Both the position numbers and the translations under genes were made by a program. The notes below the pieces were generated by a model that did no database searches, was not told where the DNA came from, and saw only the letters and a list, made by a program, of their open reading frames with translations. 64,000 nt of DNA, from contig NZ_SAUN01000001.1 in assembly GCF_004011505.1 (NCBI RefSeq), positions 1,612,001-1,676,000 on the forward strand. Reading direction: 5' to 3'. This stretch comes from Nonomuraea polychroma. Lineage in GTDB: Bacteria > Actinomycetota > Actinomycetes > Streptosporangiales > Streptosporangiaceae. Position 1 is the first letter of the stretch. Each line of letters opens with the position of its first letter. Positions 53,012-61,152 of this stretch are shown piece by piece.

Positions 53012-54517
53012 ATGCGTCATCGCCGCCTCCACCCCATCGGCGTCTGCCAGCGGTGCGGACGGCCCGGCCTCCGGCTGGCCCGCGGGAGGTGCCGCGGTTG
53101 CTGGCAACATGTCTCCGTGCGCGGCGTGCACGCGTTGACCGAGTGCTGGACATAGTTGTGGCTGGGCGGCAAGCTCGCTCCCAGCCTCCAGGCCGTCAAC
53201 GGCATCCCGATCGTCGGGCAATACAACCAGCGAGCACTGGAGCGGCTGGCGGTCGAACAGCCACCTCCTCCGCCGATCTCCCCGCACCTGATCAACCCGG
53301 CGCAGGGAACTCTTTTCGAGGCCGAACGGGACTGGAGCCGGCTCGGGCCGCTGCAGTCGCTGCCGTCCCTGACTCCCGCCGCGCAGGCCCTGCCAAACGG
53401 CTTCCGGGCCCATGCCCGAGCCCAAGGTTGGCGCGGTGAGGTCAGCCGGGCCAGCGCCAGGACCCTGCGGATCCTGGCCGCTTGGATCGGAGTCCAAGCC
53501 CCGCTGCGCGAAGCCGACGTCCGTGCCCTGGTATCGGCCAACCCCAGCCAGGGCATCCGCGCGATCAGAGTCGTGCAGTTCCTGGCCGGACGAGGACAAC
53601 TCGTCTCCGACCCCGCCCGCCAGATCAACCGCGACCAGCGCGCCATCGAACGCGTCCTCAAAGGACTGCCCGGCCATATTGAGGCCGAAGCTCGCAGATG
53701 GGTGCTGGTTCTGCGTGGCGAAGGCCGTCACCGGCATCCCACGATGTCCTACGCAACCATCCGACGCTACGTGAGTTACCTTTGGCCTGTGCTCCACCGC
53801 TGGTCCGGTCAGGTCGCCAGCCTGCGGGAGATCGTCGCCGACGACGTCCGTGCCGTGCTCGGCGAAACACAGGCACACACCGCCCGCAACCGCCACACCG
53901 CGCTGCGCAGTCTGTTCCGAGCGCTCAAGCAGGAACGACTCATCTTCCGCGACCCGGCCTGCCGGGTATCCCTGCCCAAAGTGCAGGTCCTTCCCGTTCC
54001 GATCCCCAGCGACCGGCTCCGCGGCCTGGTCGATCGGGCCCACGGGCCCCAAGCCAGACTCGTCGTTGCGTTGATTGCCGTCCATGCCCTCGGCGTTGGC
54101 GAGGTCACCCATCTCCGCCTGGCCGACCTCGACCTGTCCCGTGGCCGATTGGCCATGCAACGCGACACCGTCCGCCGCACCATCTACCTCGACGAATACA
54201 CCCACACACTCGCCGATGCCTGGCTGCGCGAACGACACCGCCGCTGGCCGACCACAACCAACCCGTATCTGCTGATCAACCAGATGACCGCCCAGAACAC
54301 CCAGGGCCCACCGGTATCGCGGCGCTTCCTCCACGAGGTCTTCCGCCCGGTTGGACCCACGCCGTCCAAGATCCGCCAGGATCGGCTCCTGGATGAGGCC
54401 CGCCATACCGCCGACCCCGTCCACCTGATGCGCGTGTTCGGTGTCACCGCAGGCACCGCGATGCGATACGTCTACGCGGCCCACCCCCAGAAGCGATCGA
54501 GCCTGCCCCGGAAGTGA
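53012..54517 (+). pseudogene. Recombinase-like gene with an in-frame TAG stop
   Basis: One continuous frame from ATG 53012 to 54517 is interrupted only by TAG at 53153-53155. Before it, 'CQRCGRPGLRLARGRCRGCW' is a four-Cys zinc ribbon. After it, 'LWLGGKLAPSLQAVNGIPIV' continues for 453 codons. The later part resembles a tyrosine recombinase: SAM-like core-binding helices, then 'VVALIAVHALGVGEVTHLRL' (where the catalytic Arg is expected but absent), and 'HLMRVFGVTAGTAMRYVYAA'. It may be a degenerate recombinase or a DNA-binding relative. Without the stop the protein would be about 501 residues. Start choice is tentative; the ribosome site is weak. Nonsense mutation is the simplest reading. Confidence 0.62.
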
Positions 54518-54580
54518 CTCCGCCGGGCGACTCCTGCCGCGTCTGGACCTTCCGGTTCGCCGATTGAGAGACTGATCTTC

Positions 54581-55243
54581 GTGACAGAGCTTCCTGGATT
54601 GCGCTCCCCTTCGGAAATGCGGGACTACCTCATCCGCGAGTTGAACTCGGCACTGCGCCGTCCAGGGATGTATGGCGGAGAACTGAGCATCCGGCTCATC
54701 ATTGACCACCTGCTCCACCTCGAGCGCGGCGACGAAGCCTGGGCCGAAGAAATGCGATCCCTGGAGTCGCGCGGAGCCTGGACCTCGACCGGCGTGTCCG
54801 GAGCTTTCCGGAATCTGATCCCCGGCCAATACGAATACGGAATGGCCTCTGTCTACTCTGAGTTCGCCCGAGCCCGCGGCTGGCTGGAGGCCAACCGAAC
54901 GCTGACGAGCGATGAGTACGACCAGATGCGAACACAGATCCCCACCTGGGCCACACGCGACCACTCCCTCAGCGAGGTGCTCAGCACGTTCGGGCCACCA
55001 TCCGTCTTGTTGGGCGGCGACAACCCCTACTACGGCAAGACTTTCGGCTACCTCACCGAACCCACAGATACAGCGATGATCTTCTTTCATCTGTGGAACG
55101 GCGCTGATCCAGACGCCGAGTCGACCTGGCCGCCTCGCTACGACGAACCCGTCCTCCTGGCGATCCGCTACGGCCCGGGCGACTTCAAAACCAGCTTCAC
55201 CTTCACCCCGGAAGGCAAGAAGCGCCGTCCCGCCGGCGGTTGA
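54581..55243 (+). CDS. Conserved hypothetical protein
   Basis: A 220-residue soluble protein starting at GTG 54581. Landmarks are 'LNSALRRPGMYGGELSIRLI', 'IDHLLHLERGDEAWAEEMRS', 'WTSTGVSGAFRNLIPGQYEY' and 'YGMASVYSEFARARGWLE'. The 'RRPGMYGG' opening recurs in actinomycete hypothetical proteins, but I know no function. Codon composition fits a real gene. It follows the recombinase-like gene by 63 nt and is convergent with the transfer operon. Confidence 0.7.
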   Translation: MTELPGLRSPSEMRDYLIRELNSALRRPGMYGGELSIRLIIDHLLHLERGDEAWAEEMRSLESRGAWTSTGVSGAFRNLIPGQYEYGMASVYSEFARARGWLEANRTLTSDEYDQMRTQIPTWATRDHSLSEVLSTFGPPSVLLGGDNPYYGKTFGYLTEPTDTAMIFFHLWNGADPDAESTWPPRYDEPVLLAIRYGPGDFKTSFTFTPEGKKRRPAGG

Positions 55244-55289
55244 CCCAGAAGGCCACCACCACCCACCCTGATCCACCAGCCCCGAACCC
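55244..55289. other. Short junction between convergent frames
   Basis: A Pro/Thr/His-coding repetitive stretch (caccaccacccaccc) between the hypothetical gene and the fragment on the other strand. No terminator hairpin is evident. Confidence 0.3.
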
Positions 55290-55438
55290 GCACCACCAAG
55301 TGCCCTCAACACCACATCGGTGCGTGAGTTCCCGCATGTCCACGACCAGGAATCGACGAACTCATGCGCTTCGTAGGTGGGCAGCCCGCCGTGCCGGGAC
55401 CCGTCAGGGTCCAAGAACGGCATCCTGGCCTTGCTCAC
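55290..55438 (-). pseudogene. N-terminal fragment of an unrecognised element gene
   Basis: GTG 55438 overlaps the stop of the upstream Lsr2-like gene (GTGA), as is usual in this operon. It reads 'SKARMPFLDPDGSRHGGLPT', 'YEAHEFVDSWSWTCGNSRTD', 'VVLRALGG', a convincing protein start. Beyond about 55290 the frame is merely the reverse of other genes. The gene seems to have been cut by arrival of the recombinase-like/hypothetical module. Confidence 0.45.
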
Positions 55439-56190
55439 GACTGGCTCTCCGCGGCCGCCGCTGAGGTCTGCGCCGTGCCGGCCTGCTCGGGCCCTGCCGG
55501 TGCCGCCTCAGCAGCGCGCATGGCGTCGATCACGTCGTCCGGTACGTACCGGCCGCTCGTGGGCAGGACATCGCCGTAGCCGTTGGCCTTGGCCCAGGCC
55601 CGCGCCTGCTTGGTGTCGTAGTCGACGCCGGGCCGATAGCGCCGCGCCGCCGCCCCTGCAGCCCGGCGGGGCCCGCCGAGCACGCTGCGGGCCTGCACCA
55701 GCTTGGCCTTGGCCTCGTCCAGCTGCGTCTTGGCTTGGTCCACCTGGGCCTTGGCCTGGTCGAGCTTGGCGGTCAGGCGCGCGACCTCGCGCTCGGCGTC
55801 GGCGGCCAGCTGGGCCACGGCCGCCTGGCGCTCCTTGCGCCGTTCGACCTCGACCAGGCAACCGCGTAGTACCTCCACCGCGTGGTCGAGCTTGGCTCGG
55901 GCGCGTTTGACCTGAGCCTCGTCCGAGGCCTCCGCCAGGCGCAGCAGCTCGCGCAGCTCGGCGCGGGTGATGGCGGCCTGGGCCGCGGTGGTGCCCGCCG
56001 GCCGCGCGCAGCCGTTGTCGTCGATCACTAGGCCCTCGCGCGCGGCCAACCGGCGCACCGCCGTCACGGGCCAGGTGGTGACGTCGCTGATCTGGGAGAC
56101 CTCGCGGCCCTGGCGCAGCAGGGCGAGTACCTGCGCCTCGCCCTGGACGGCAGCGCGGACGGGAATCGACGTAGTGGTGGTCATGGTCAT
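55435..56190 (-). CDS. HTH / coiled-coil / Lsr2-C-like DNA-binding protein
   Basis: A 251-residue protein, ATG 56190. The N-terminal helices (about 10-60) look like an HTH ('LALLRQGREVSQISDVTTWP', 'VTAVRRLAAREGLVI'). Residues 85-175 form a long coiled coil with heptad-like 'AKLDQAKAQVDQAKTQLDEA'. The C-terminal part, 'YDTKQARAWAKANGYGDVLP' then 'TSGRYVPDDVIDAMRAAE', is very like the DNA-binding domain of Lsr2 ('IRxWAxxNGxxVxxRGRIPxxVxxAY'). Lsr2 silences foreign A+T-rich DNA, so this may coat or regulate the element. Coupled by ATGA to the upstream membrane-protein gene. Confidence 0.75.
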   Translation of the reverse strand: MTMTTTTSIPVRAAVQGEAQVLALLRQGREVSQISDVTTWPVTAVRRLAAREGLVIDDNGCARPAGTTAAQAAITRAELRELLRLAEASDEAQVKRARAKLDHAVEVLRGCLVEVERRKERQAAVAQLAADAEREVARLTAKLDQAKAQVDQAKTQLDEAKAKLVQARSVLGGPRRAAGAAARRYRPGVDYDTKQARAWAKANGYGDVLPTSGRYVPDDVIDAMRAAEAAPAGPEQAGTAQTSAAAAESQS

Positions 56191-56819
56191 CGCACACCAC
56201 CGCCCAGCTCGGCGTAGCGGACGATCTGCGTGGCCAGCACGGCCAGGACGGCCAGCTCGACGAAGGAGACGATCAGCATCACGGCGGTGTGCGGGCCCGC
56301 GGCCCACACCAGGACCAGGCCGGCCGTCGGCGGCAGGCAGAACGCGGCCAGGTTCACCACCAGCTGCAGCCGTCGCCGTGAGACGCGCCGGCGGTCCGGG
56401 CTGCGGTGCTCGGTCTCCCACTCGAACATGTCGATGTCGGTGGCGTCGTCGACCAGGCCGTGCAGGCGCGGGCCCAGCCGCTCGCGCAGATAGGCCCCGA
56501 TTGCGGTGATCATGTGGTCGTTGTGCAGGTGCGTCCAGCCGAGCACCAGCCCGGCCAGCGGCAGCGCCAGCAGCAGCTCCAGCCGTCCGGCCGTGGCGGT
56601 GACGGTGGCGATCGTGGCGGCAGCGGTGAGCATGGCGTACAGCAGGTTGTCCCGGAACCCGATCCGGGCCCGCTGTTCGGCTTTGAGCGCCTCGTACTCG
56701 CTCAGCAGCACCGTCACGACTGGCCCGCCCGGCCCGTCGACCGGCGTTGTTGCCGAGGTGGTGCTCAGCCCGTTCATCGGGCGGGGCACGGTTGCGCCGA
56801 CGTCAGTGGTCTGCGTCAT
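56187..56819 (-). CDS. Membrane protein of the transfer region
   Basis: A 210-residue protein starting at ATG 56819. Two pairs of hydrophobic segments are visible (about 60-100: 'LLYAMLTAAATIATVTATAG', 'LLLALPLAGLVLGW'; and about 160-205: 'LVVNLAAFCLPPTAGLVLVW', 'AVMLIVSFVELAVLAVLATQ'). A cytoplasmic loop carries 'DDATDIDMFEWETEHRSPDR'. AICE transfer regions often carry such small membrane (Spd-type) proteins; assignment is by context only. Confidence 0.7.
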   Translation of the reverse strand: MTQTTDVGATVPRPMNGLSTTSATTPVDGPGGPVVTVLLSEYEALKAEQRARIGFRDNLLYAMLTAAATIATVTATAGRLELLLALPLAGLVLGWTHLHNDHMITAIGAYLRERLGPRLHGLVDDATDIDMFEWETEHRSPDRRRVSRRRLQLVVNLAAFCLPPTAGLVLVWAAGPHTAVMLIVSFVELAVLAVLATQIVRYAELGGGVR

Positions 56820-56928
56820 GATGGAGATCAGCCCTTTCTGATCCGTTGAGTTGGTTGGGGTTGTGCGGGCGCGCCCGCCGCGGGTGGTCTTGGCGGATTG
56901 ACCGCGGTGATGCGCGCCCGTCTGGCTT

Positions 56929-57771
56929 TCAGGAGTTCCGGGTGGTGGGCCAGTCGATCGGCCGCCACCACACCGGCGGCAGGTGCCACCAGCCCGGCTG
57001 GCAGCGCCGCATCCGGCCGTCGGCAGCTCGGTGAGCGGCTCGGTGGGCGCGGGTGAGCAGGCGCTCGCCGGTGGCCACGCAGCACAGCGCGGTGCGCCAG
57101 TCCAGGCGGCCGGCGCGGCGGCCGCTGTCCACGACATGGATCCGTTCGACGTCGCTGGGGTGGGTGCTGAACATCCACCCGATCCAGGTGTGCCACGCGT
57201 CGTACGGCCGGTCGGCGTCGGTGAGCATCGCGGTGACGATCTGCTTGCCCGGCAGGTCCGCGGCGTCGAGGATCTCCACGGCGCGAGCGTCGGCGTCGTA
57301 CTCCTCCAGCCGCATGAGGCGGGCCCGCAGCGCGGCCAGCGCCAGCATGGCGGCGAACAGCGCGGCCGCCGCCCATGACCAGCCGCTCCAGCCGGGCGTG
57401 AGCAGCGCGGTGATGACGGCGTACAGGCCACCGACGCCGTCCAGGTCCCGGGCGGCGGCTATCCAGAGCGGCAGCGCCCGCTTGTGGTGGGCCAGGTCCC
57501 GGTGGGCCAGCTCGTGGGCGAGCGTGTCGGTGCGCGCCTCGCCGATCAGGTCGTGGCCGATGGCGATCAGTGGGGCGTGCCCGCAGCGGTGACCCTCGAC
57601 CGTGCTGGCGTTGTCGTTGAGCTCGGGGTCGATCACGACGCTGACGGCGGCCATCCGGCCGACGTGCTGGACGCGCCAGACCAGGCCGGCCAGCCGCTCG
57701 GAGTCGGCCTCGCCAACGTCGTCGGCCGGGCCGTAGGTGTGATGGGCGACGGGTTCGAGGGAACTCATCAT
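56929..57771 (-). CDS. M48-like membrane metalloprotease
   Basis: A 280-residue protein, ATG 57771 after AAAGGA. The zinc-binding HExxH motif is in 'RTDTLAHELAHRDLAHHKRA' (about residue 90), followed by two membrane segments ('GVGGLYAVITALL', 'WAAAALFAAMLALAALRARL') and the third-ligand region 'RLEEYDADARAVEIL'. A later 'WIGWMFSTHPSDVERIHV' is typical of M48 proteases. It is in the transfer region of the element. A conjugation role such as remodelling or activating surface proteins is inference. Confidence 0.82.
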   Translation of the reverse strand: MMSSLEPVAHHTYGPADDVGEADSERLAGLVWRVQHVGRMAAVSVVIDPELNDNASTVEGHRCGHAPLIAIGHDLIGEARTDTLAHELAHRDLAHHKRALPLWIAAARDLDGVGGLYAVITALLTPGWSGWSWAAAALFAAMLALAALRARLMRLEEYDADARAVEILDAADLPGKQIVTAMLTDADRPYDAWHTWIGWMFSTHPSDVERIHVVDSGRRAGRLDWRTALCCVATGERLLTRAHRAAHRAADGRMRRCQPGWWHLPPVWWRPIDWPTTRNS

Positions 57772-57851
57772 GATCCTTTCGGTCGAGGGGGCAGGAGCTG
57801 ATAGCTCCGGGCACCGGCCCGACCTGGTGGCCGGCCAAGCGCCCGCAACGG
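57772..57851 (-). other. Spacer between RapZ-C-like gene and protease gene
   Basis: An 80-bp gap. The AAAGGA ribosome site of the protease gene lies just upstream of its ATG. No strong hairpin. Confidence 0.3.
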
Positions 57852-58240
57852 TCAGCGCTGGATCACGGGGCGGTCGACGTCGCGGTGGACCAGGGCGACG
57901 GGCAGGCCCGCGTCGGCGAGCTCGGTGGCGATCGCGTCGGCCATGGCCACCGAGCGATGCCGGCCGCCGACACACCCGACCGCGACGGTCACCGGTCCGC
58001 CGGCGGTGGTGGTCAGTTCGGCGGCGAGCTGGGCGGTGCGGCGGACGACGGCTGCCACGCCGGGGTGGCCAGGACGTGGGATCGCACGACCTCCTGCAGG
58101 CCGGTCAGCTCGCGCATCGCCGGGTCGGCGTGGGGGTTGCGGAAGCGGCGGCGGGCGTCGACGACGATGTCGGCCTCTGGCGGGGCGGCGTGGCCGTAGC
58201 CGAATGAGGTGATCTCTATGGCCGTGGTCGGCTTGGGCAT
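57852..58240 (-). pseudogene. RapZ C-terminal-domain-like protein split by a frameshift
   Basis: The frame from ATG 58240 gives 'AIEITSFGYGHAAPPEADIV', 'VDARRRFRNPHADPAMRELT', 'GLQEVVRSHVLATP', then loses similarity. The -1-shifted frame continues with 'GVAAVVRRTAQLAAELTTTA', 'GGPVTVAVGCVGGRHRSVAM', 'LVHRDVDRPVIQR' to 57852. Together they make a complete 129-residue RapZ-C/ATP-binding-like domain, including the 'GCxGGxHRSV' loop. The shift lies at a run of four C (G at 58062-58065 on the plus strand), where five would restore the frame. It could be a true mutation, a sequencing error, or slippage. Confidence 0.75.
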
Positions 58241-58281
58241 CGGGTCCTCCTTCAGGTGACGGTTTGAGGGCAGGCCGGCGG

Positions 58282-59778
58282 TCAGCGGACCGGGGCGTAC
58301 AGGCCGCGCCCGGGCTGGACGGCGGCACCGCTGTCGACCAGGGCGCTGAGCTTGTTGCGGACGGTGCCGCCGCTGACCTGCTTGCCGCCGTCGCTGTTGA
58401 CGGCGGCCAGGACTTCGTCGGCGCTCATCGGGGCATCAGCGGCGGCCAGGACCGCCCGGACGCGGTCTTCCACGAGCACCTTGCGCGGGCGGTCGGCGGA
58501 CTCCTCCGGGCCGTCGTCGACGGCGCCGCCGGCGTGCTGGCCGCCGCCGCCGTGGCCGGGCTTTTGCTGGTAGATCTCCCGGAACTGGTCGCACAGCGCT
58601 TGGAACGCGACGGGGTCATGGCGGAGGTGGTAGGCAATGAGGCCGATGTTTTCGCCGTCGGCCTCGGCGGAGAGCTCCTCCAAGCGGGCAGGCTCGCCCG
58701 GCCCGTACAGGGCGAGGATCTCGGGGTCCTTGCCCGCCAGCGGGGCGATGGAGCCGACCCGCAGGTGCCGCATCATCGCGGTCGGGCGCGGCCCGGACAG
58801 CAGGTAGCCCATGCCTTGCGTGCCCGGCGCGTCGTCGTCATCGTCGGCGGCCGGGTCGAACTGGCTGCGCAGCTCGCGCGGCGCGAGCGTCTTGGGGATG
58901 GGCATGAGCTGTTCCCCGGCGGGCAGCAGGCCGTCGGCGACCAGCTGGCGCATCATGCTCCCGCTCCAGCGCAGCAAGGTCACTTCGCCCTCTTTGAGCA
59001 TCGCTCTCAACGTGTCGCTGCCACCCAACTCCTCCAGGTGGGCGGCCTGTGCCGACAGCCGGACGCCGACGCCGACGGAGCGGCCGGTGCGGCCCAACTC
59101 CTTGATCAGGTGGGTCATCAGGTCCCGATACGGCGCGCCCCGCTCCAGCGCCCGGTTGGCCTCATCGAGGGTGACGTTCAGCAGCGGGTCCACGCCGAGC
59201 ACGAAGGCGCTGCGGCCGGCGGCGGCGTAGCGGCGCATCCGGTCCTGAGCGACGGCCACCGCCGCCATCGTCATCAAGACCGCGCCTTCTTGGGTGCGGA
59301 CGGGCCAGTCGACATGCTCTTCGGCCTCGGGTACGGACTGGCCGAACTTCAGGTCCGCCAGCCACGACACGAACCCGTTGATCTTCTCGGCGGCCAGCTC
59401 CAGGTGGACCACGCGGCTCTTGCCGGCGCCGGTCGTGCCGAACACCAGGTGACGTTGCGCGCTGCCGGTCGACGGGTCGAACAGCCGCTTCTTGACCGGG
59501 CGGCCGTTGTGGTAGACGCCGATGACGATGCGGCCGTGCCGGTCCATCACCAGGTCCTCGCGGGTGACGGCCCGTACCTGCGCCAGCGGGTTGGACGGGT
59601 AGACCGTGATCATCGCCCTGCGCAGGCCGTCGGTCTCAACGGCGATGCGGGTCGGGTCGTTGATGTTCAGCGCCGAGCACAGCGCGGCCAGGTCGTAGCG
59701 GATGACCTGGCCCTGCGGCACCTCCGCCGTGAACTCGTACACCTGGCCGGGGTCAGGCGTGGTCATGACGGCGCTCAT
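58282..59778 (-). CDS. FtsK/SpoIIIE-type DNA translocase (TraB/TraSA-like transfer protein)
   Basis: A 498-residue ATPase of the mycelial-transfer type. Walker A is 'LVFGTTGAGKSRVVHLELAA' (about residue 115), Walker B 'LLNVTLDEANRALERG', and an arginine-finger region in 'GRSVGVGVRLSAQAAHLEEL'. Such proteins pump double-stranded DNA between hyphae. The C-terminus (about 430-498) is a winged helix ('VRAVLAAADAPMSADEVLAA', 'SGGTVRNKLSALVDSGAAVQ') that would recognise the element's clt-like site. A Gly/His-rich linker joins the two. ATGA overlap with the upstream membrane-protein gene. Confidence 0.88.
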   Translation of the reverse strand: MSAVMTTPDPGQVYEFTAEVPQGQVIRYDLAALCSALNINDPTRIAVETDGLRRAMITVYPSNPLAQVRAVTREDLVMDRHGRIVIGVYHNGRPVKKRLFDPSTGSAQRHLVFGTTGAGKSRVVHLELAAEKINGFVSWLADLKFGQSVPEAEEHVDWPVRTQEGAVLMTMAAVAVAQDRMRRYAAAGRSAFVLGVDPLLNVTLDEANRALERGAPYRDLMTHLIKELGRTGRSVGVGVRLSAQAAHLEELGGSDTLRAMLKEGEVTLLRWSGSMMRQLVADGLLPAGEQLMPIPKTLAPRELRSQFDPAADDDDDAPGTQGMGYLLSGPRPTAMMRHLRVGSIAPLAGKDPEILALYGPGEPARLEELSAEADGENIGLIAYHLRHDPVAFQALCDQFREIYQQKPGHGGGGQHAGGAVDDGPEESADRPRKVLVEDRVRAVLAAADAPMSADEVLAAVNSDGGKQVSGGTVRNKLSALVDSGAAVQPGRGLYAPVR

Positions 59779-60683
59779 GCGTCCTCCTCAGTACTGGTCG
59801 TCGTGCTGGCCGTCGTCGTGATGGTGTGGCCGGCGCCGCCGGGGCGTCCGGCCCGGACGCTGGTCAGCACGGCGCCGGGCATGGCGGCCGGGGCGATGCG
59901 CTTGTCCCAGACCGTCGCCAGGTCTTCGCTCTCCTCCGGGTTGCCGATGGTCAGCAGGCGTACGCCCGCGCCCCGGCCGGGAACCGGGCCGATGGTGATC
60001 AGGTCTTCGGGGATGTCCATGGCGGCCGACAGGTTCCGGATGGAGATGTCCGGGACGGGGCGGCCGGGCGTGGTGGCGCGGATGACGGCCCGCATGGACT
60101 TGGGGCCGGTCCGGTGGATGTCGTCCAGCACGGTGCCGGGGGCCGCGCCGTCCTTCACCGCGACGGTGCGGGCCCACCACTGCGCTATCGGGTGGTCGCT
60201 GACCTCCGCCTCCTCCAGCGTGGCCAGTTCGGCGGCCGGGGCCGGGGGCGGCGGGGCCAGCATGCGCCGGCCGACGTAGGCCGGGCGCATCACCCACGTC
60301 CCGGCCGTCCACACGGTCAGCCCCAGGGCCTCGACCGGGTGAATGCCCGGGACCATCTGCTCAGCCAGCAGGAGGGCCGCCAGGCTGGTCCCGGGCGCCA
60401 GGTAGAGCACCGACGCCACCGCCCGTTGCTGGCCGTCGGGCTTCCACAGCCGCAGCGTCCCCAGGCCGATCAGGGTCAGCGCGGCGTCGGCCAGCAGGGA
60501 CGCGCCGGTCCACTGGCCGGTGAACAGGCCGGCGGCGGCCGCGGCCGCGCCGACGAGGGTGGCCATGCGCCCGGTCGCGCTGCGCACGGCCTCAAGGCGG
60601 CGGCGCGCTCGCACCAGCGCGGGCCAGAGCGGCAGCTCCATGTCCACGGGCGCCAGGTCGGGCGCTTTCGCAGGCCGGGGCAT
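59775..60683 (-). CDS. Membrane protein coupled to the DNA translocase
   Basis: A 302-residue protein, ATG 60683 after AAGGAG. Two or three hydrophobic segments lie between about residues 40 and 140 ('MATLVGAAAAAAGLFTGQWT', 'SVLYLAPGTSLAALLLAEQM'). The C-terminal half is soluble, alpha/beta, with 'PISQ'-like and 'VLDDIHRTGPKSMRAVIRAT' segments. It may anchor the translocase to the membrane. No family recognised. Confidence 0.72.
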   Translation of the reverse strand: MPRPAKAPDLAPVDMELPLWPALVRARRRLEAVRSATGRMATLVGAAAAAAGLFTGQWTGASLLADAALTLIGLGTLRLWKPDGQQRAVASVLYLAPGTSLAALLLAEQMVPGIHPVEALGLTVWTAGTWVMRPAYVGRRMLAPPPPAPAAELATLEEAEVSDHPIAQWWARTVAVKDGAAPGTVLDDIHRTGPKSMRAVIRATTPGRPVPDISIRNLSAAMDIPEDLITIGPVPGRGAGVRLLTIGNPEESEDLATVWDKRIAPAAMPGAVLTSVRAGRPGGAGHTITTTASTTTSTEEDA

Positions 60684-60706
60684 GATCTCTCCTTCGGTCC
60701 AGATGG

Positions 60707-61144
60707 TCAGCGGTTGCTGTAGAACTCGGCGTCGGCCATCGGGACCGGCATCGAGTTGGCCGCCTCGGCGACCGGCCCGTAGTCGGCCTGGTGGGCGGCG
60801 GAGGTCTCCTCGAACATGACCGACAGGTCCTGCGTGGCCTCCGCCATCGCTTCGGCATCGGCCAGCACGCCGCGCATGACGGCGGCGGCCTGGTGGTGCT
60901 CGCCGACGGTGTCCGCGTCGACCGTCAGCCGCGCCAACTGCTCGGCGAGCCGGTCGGTCGAGGCCGCGCACCCCTCGACGTACCGATACGTCGAGCGGAC
61001 CTGCTCACCCAGCCAGCGCAGCCGGATCCCGGCCGCCGTGAGCTGGATCAGGAGGATGCCGTACCGGACGACCGTCGTGATGACACCGCCGCTGGCCGCG
61101 ACGACCTCGCCGGTCCTGGTGTTGCCGCTGTTCAGCTCGTGCAT
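60707..61144 (-). CDS. Small membrane-associated protein of the transfer region
   Basis: A 145-residue protein with one N-terminal hydrophobic segment (about 20-42, 'GVITTVVRYGILLIQLTAAG') followed by a helical coiled-coil-like body ('CAASTDRLAEQLARLTVDAD', 'AAVMRGVLADAEAMAEATQD'). ATG 61144 follows 'GGAG'. It looks like a small Spd-type spreading protein by context only. Confidence 0.68.
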   Translation of the reverse strand: MHELNSGNTRTGEVVAASGGVITTVVRYGILLIQLTAAGIRLRWLGEQVRSTYRYVEGCAASTDRLAEQLARLTVDADTVGEHHQAAAVMRGVLADAEAMAEATQDLSVMFEETSAAHQADYGPVAEAANSMPVPMADAEFYSNR

Positions 61145-61152
61145 GAGGTCTC

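Noticed and set aside
52427..55438. 1003-codon minus-strand frame as a real giant gene
   Set aside because: Only the first 50 codons look like protein; the rest mirrors the recombinase-like and hypothetical genes on the plus strand.
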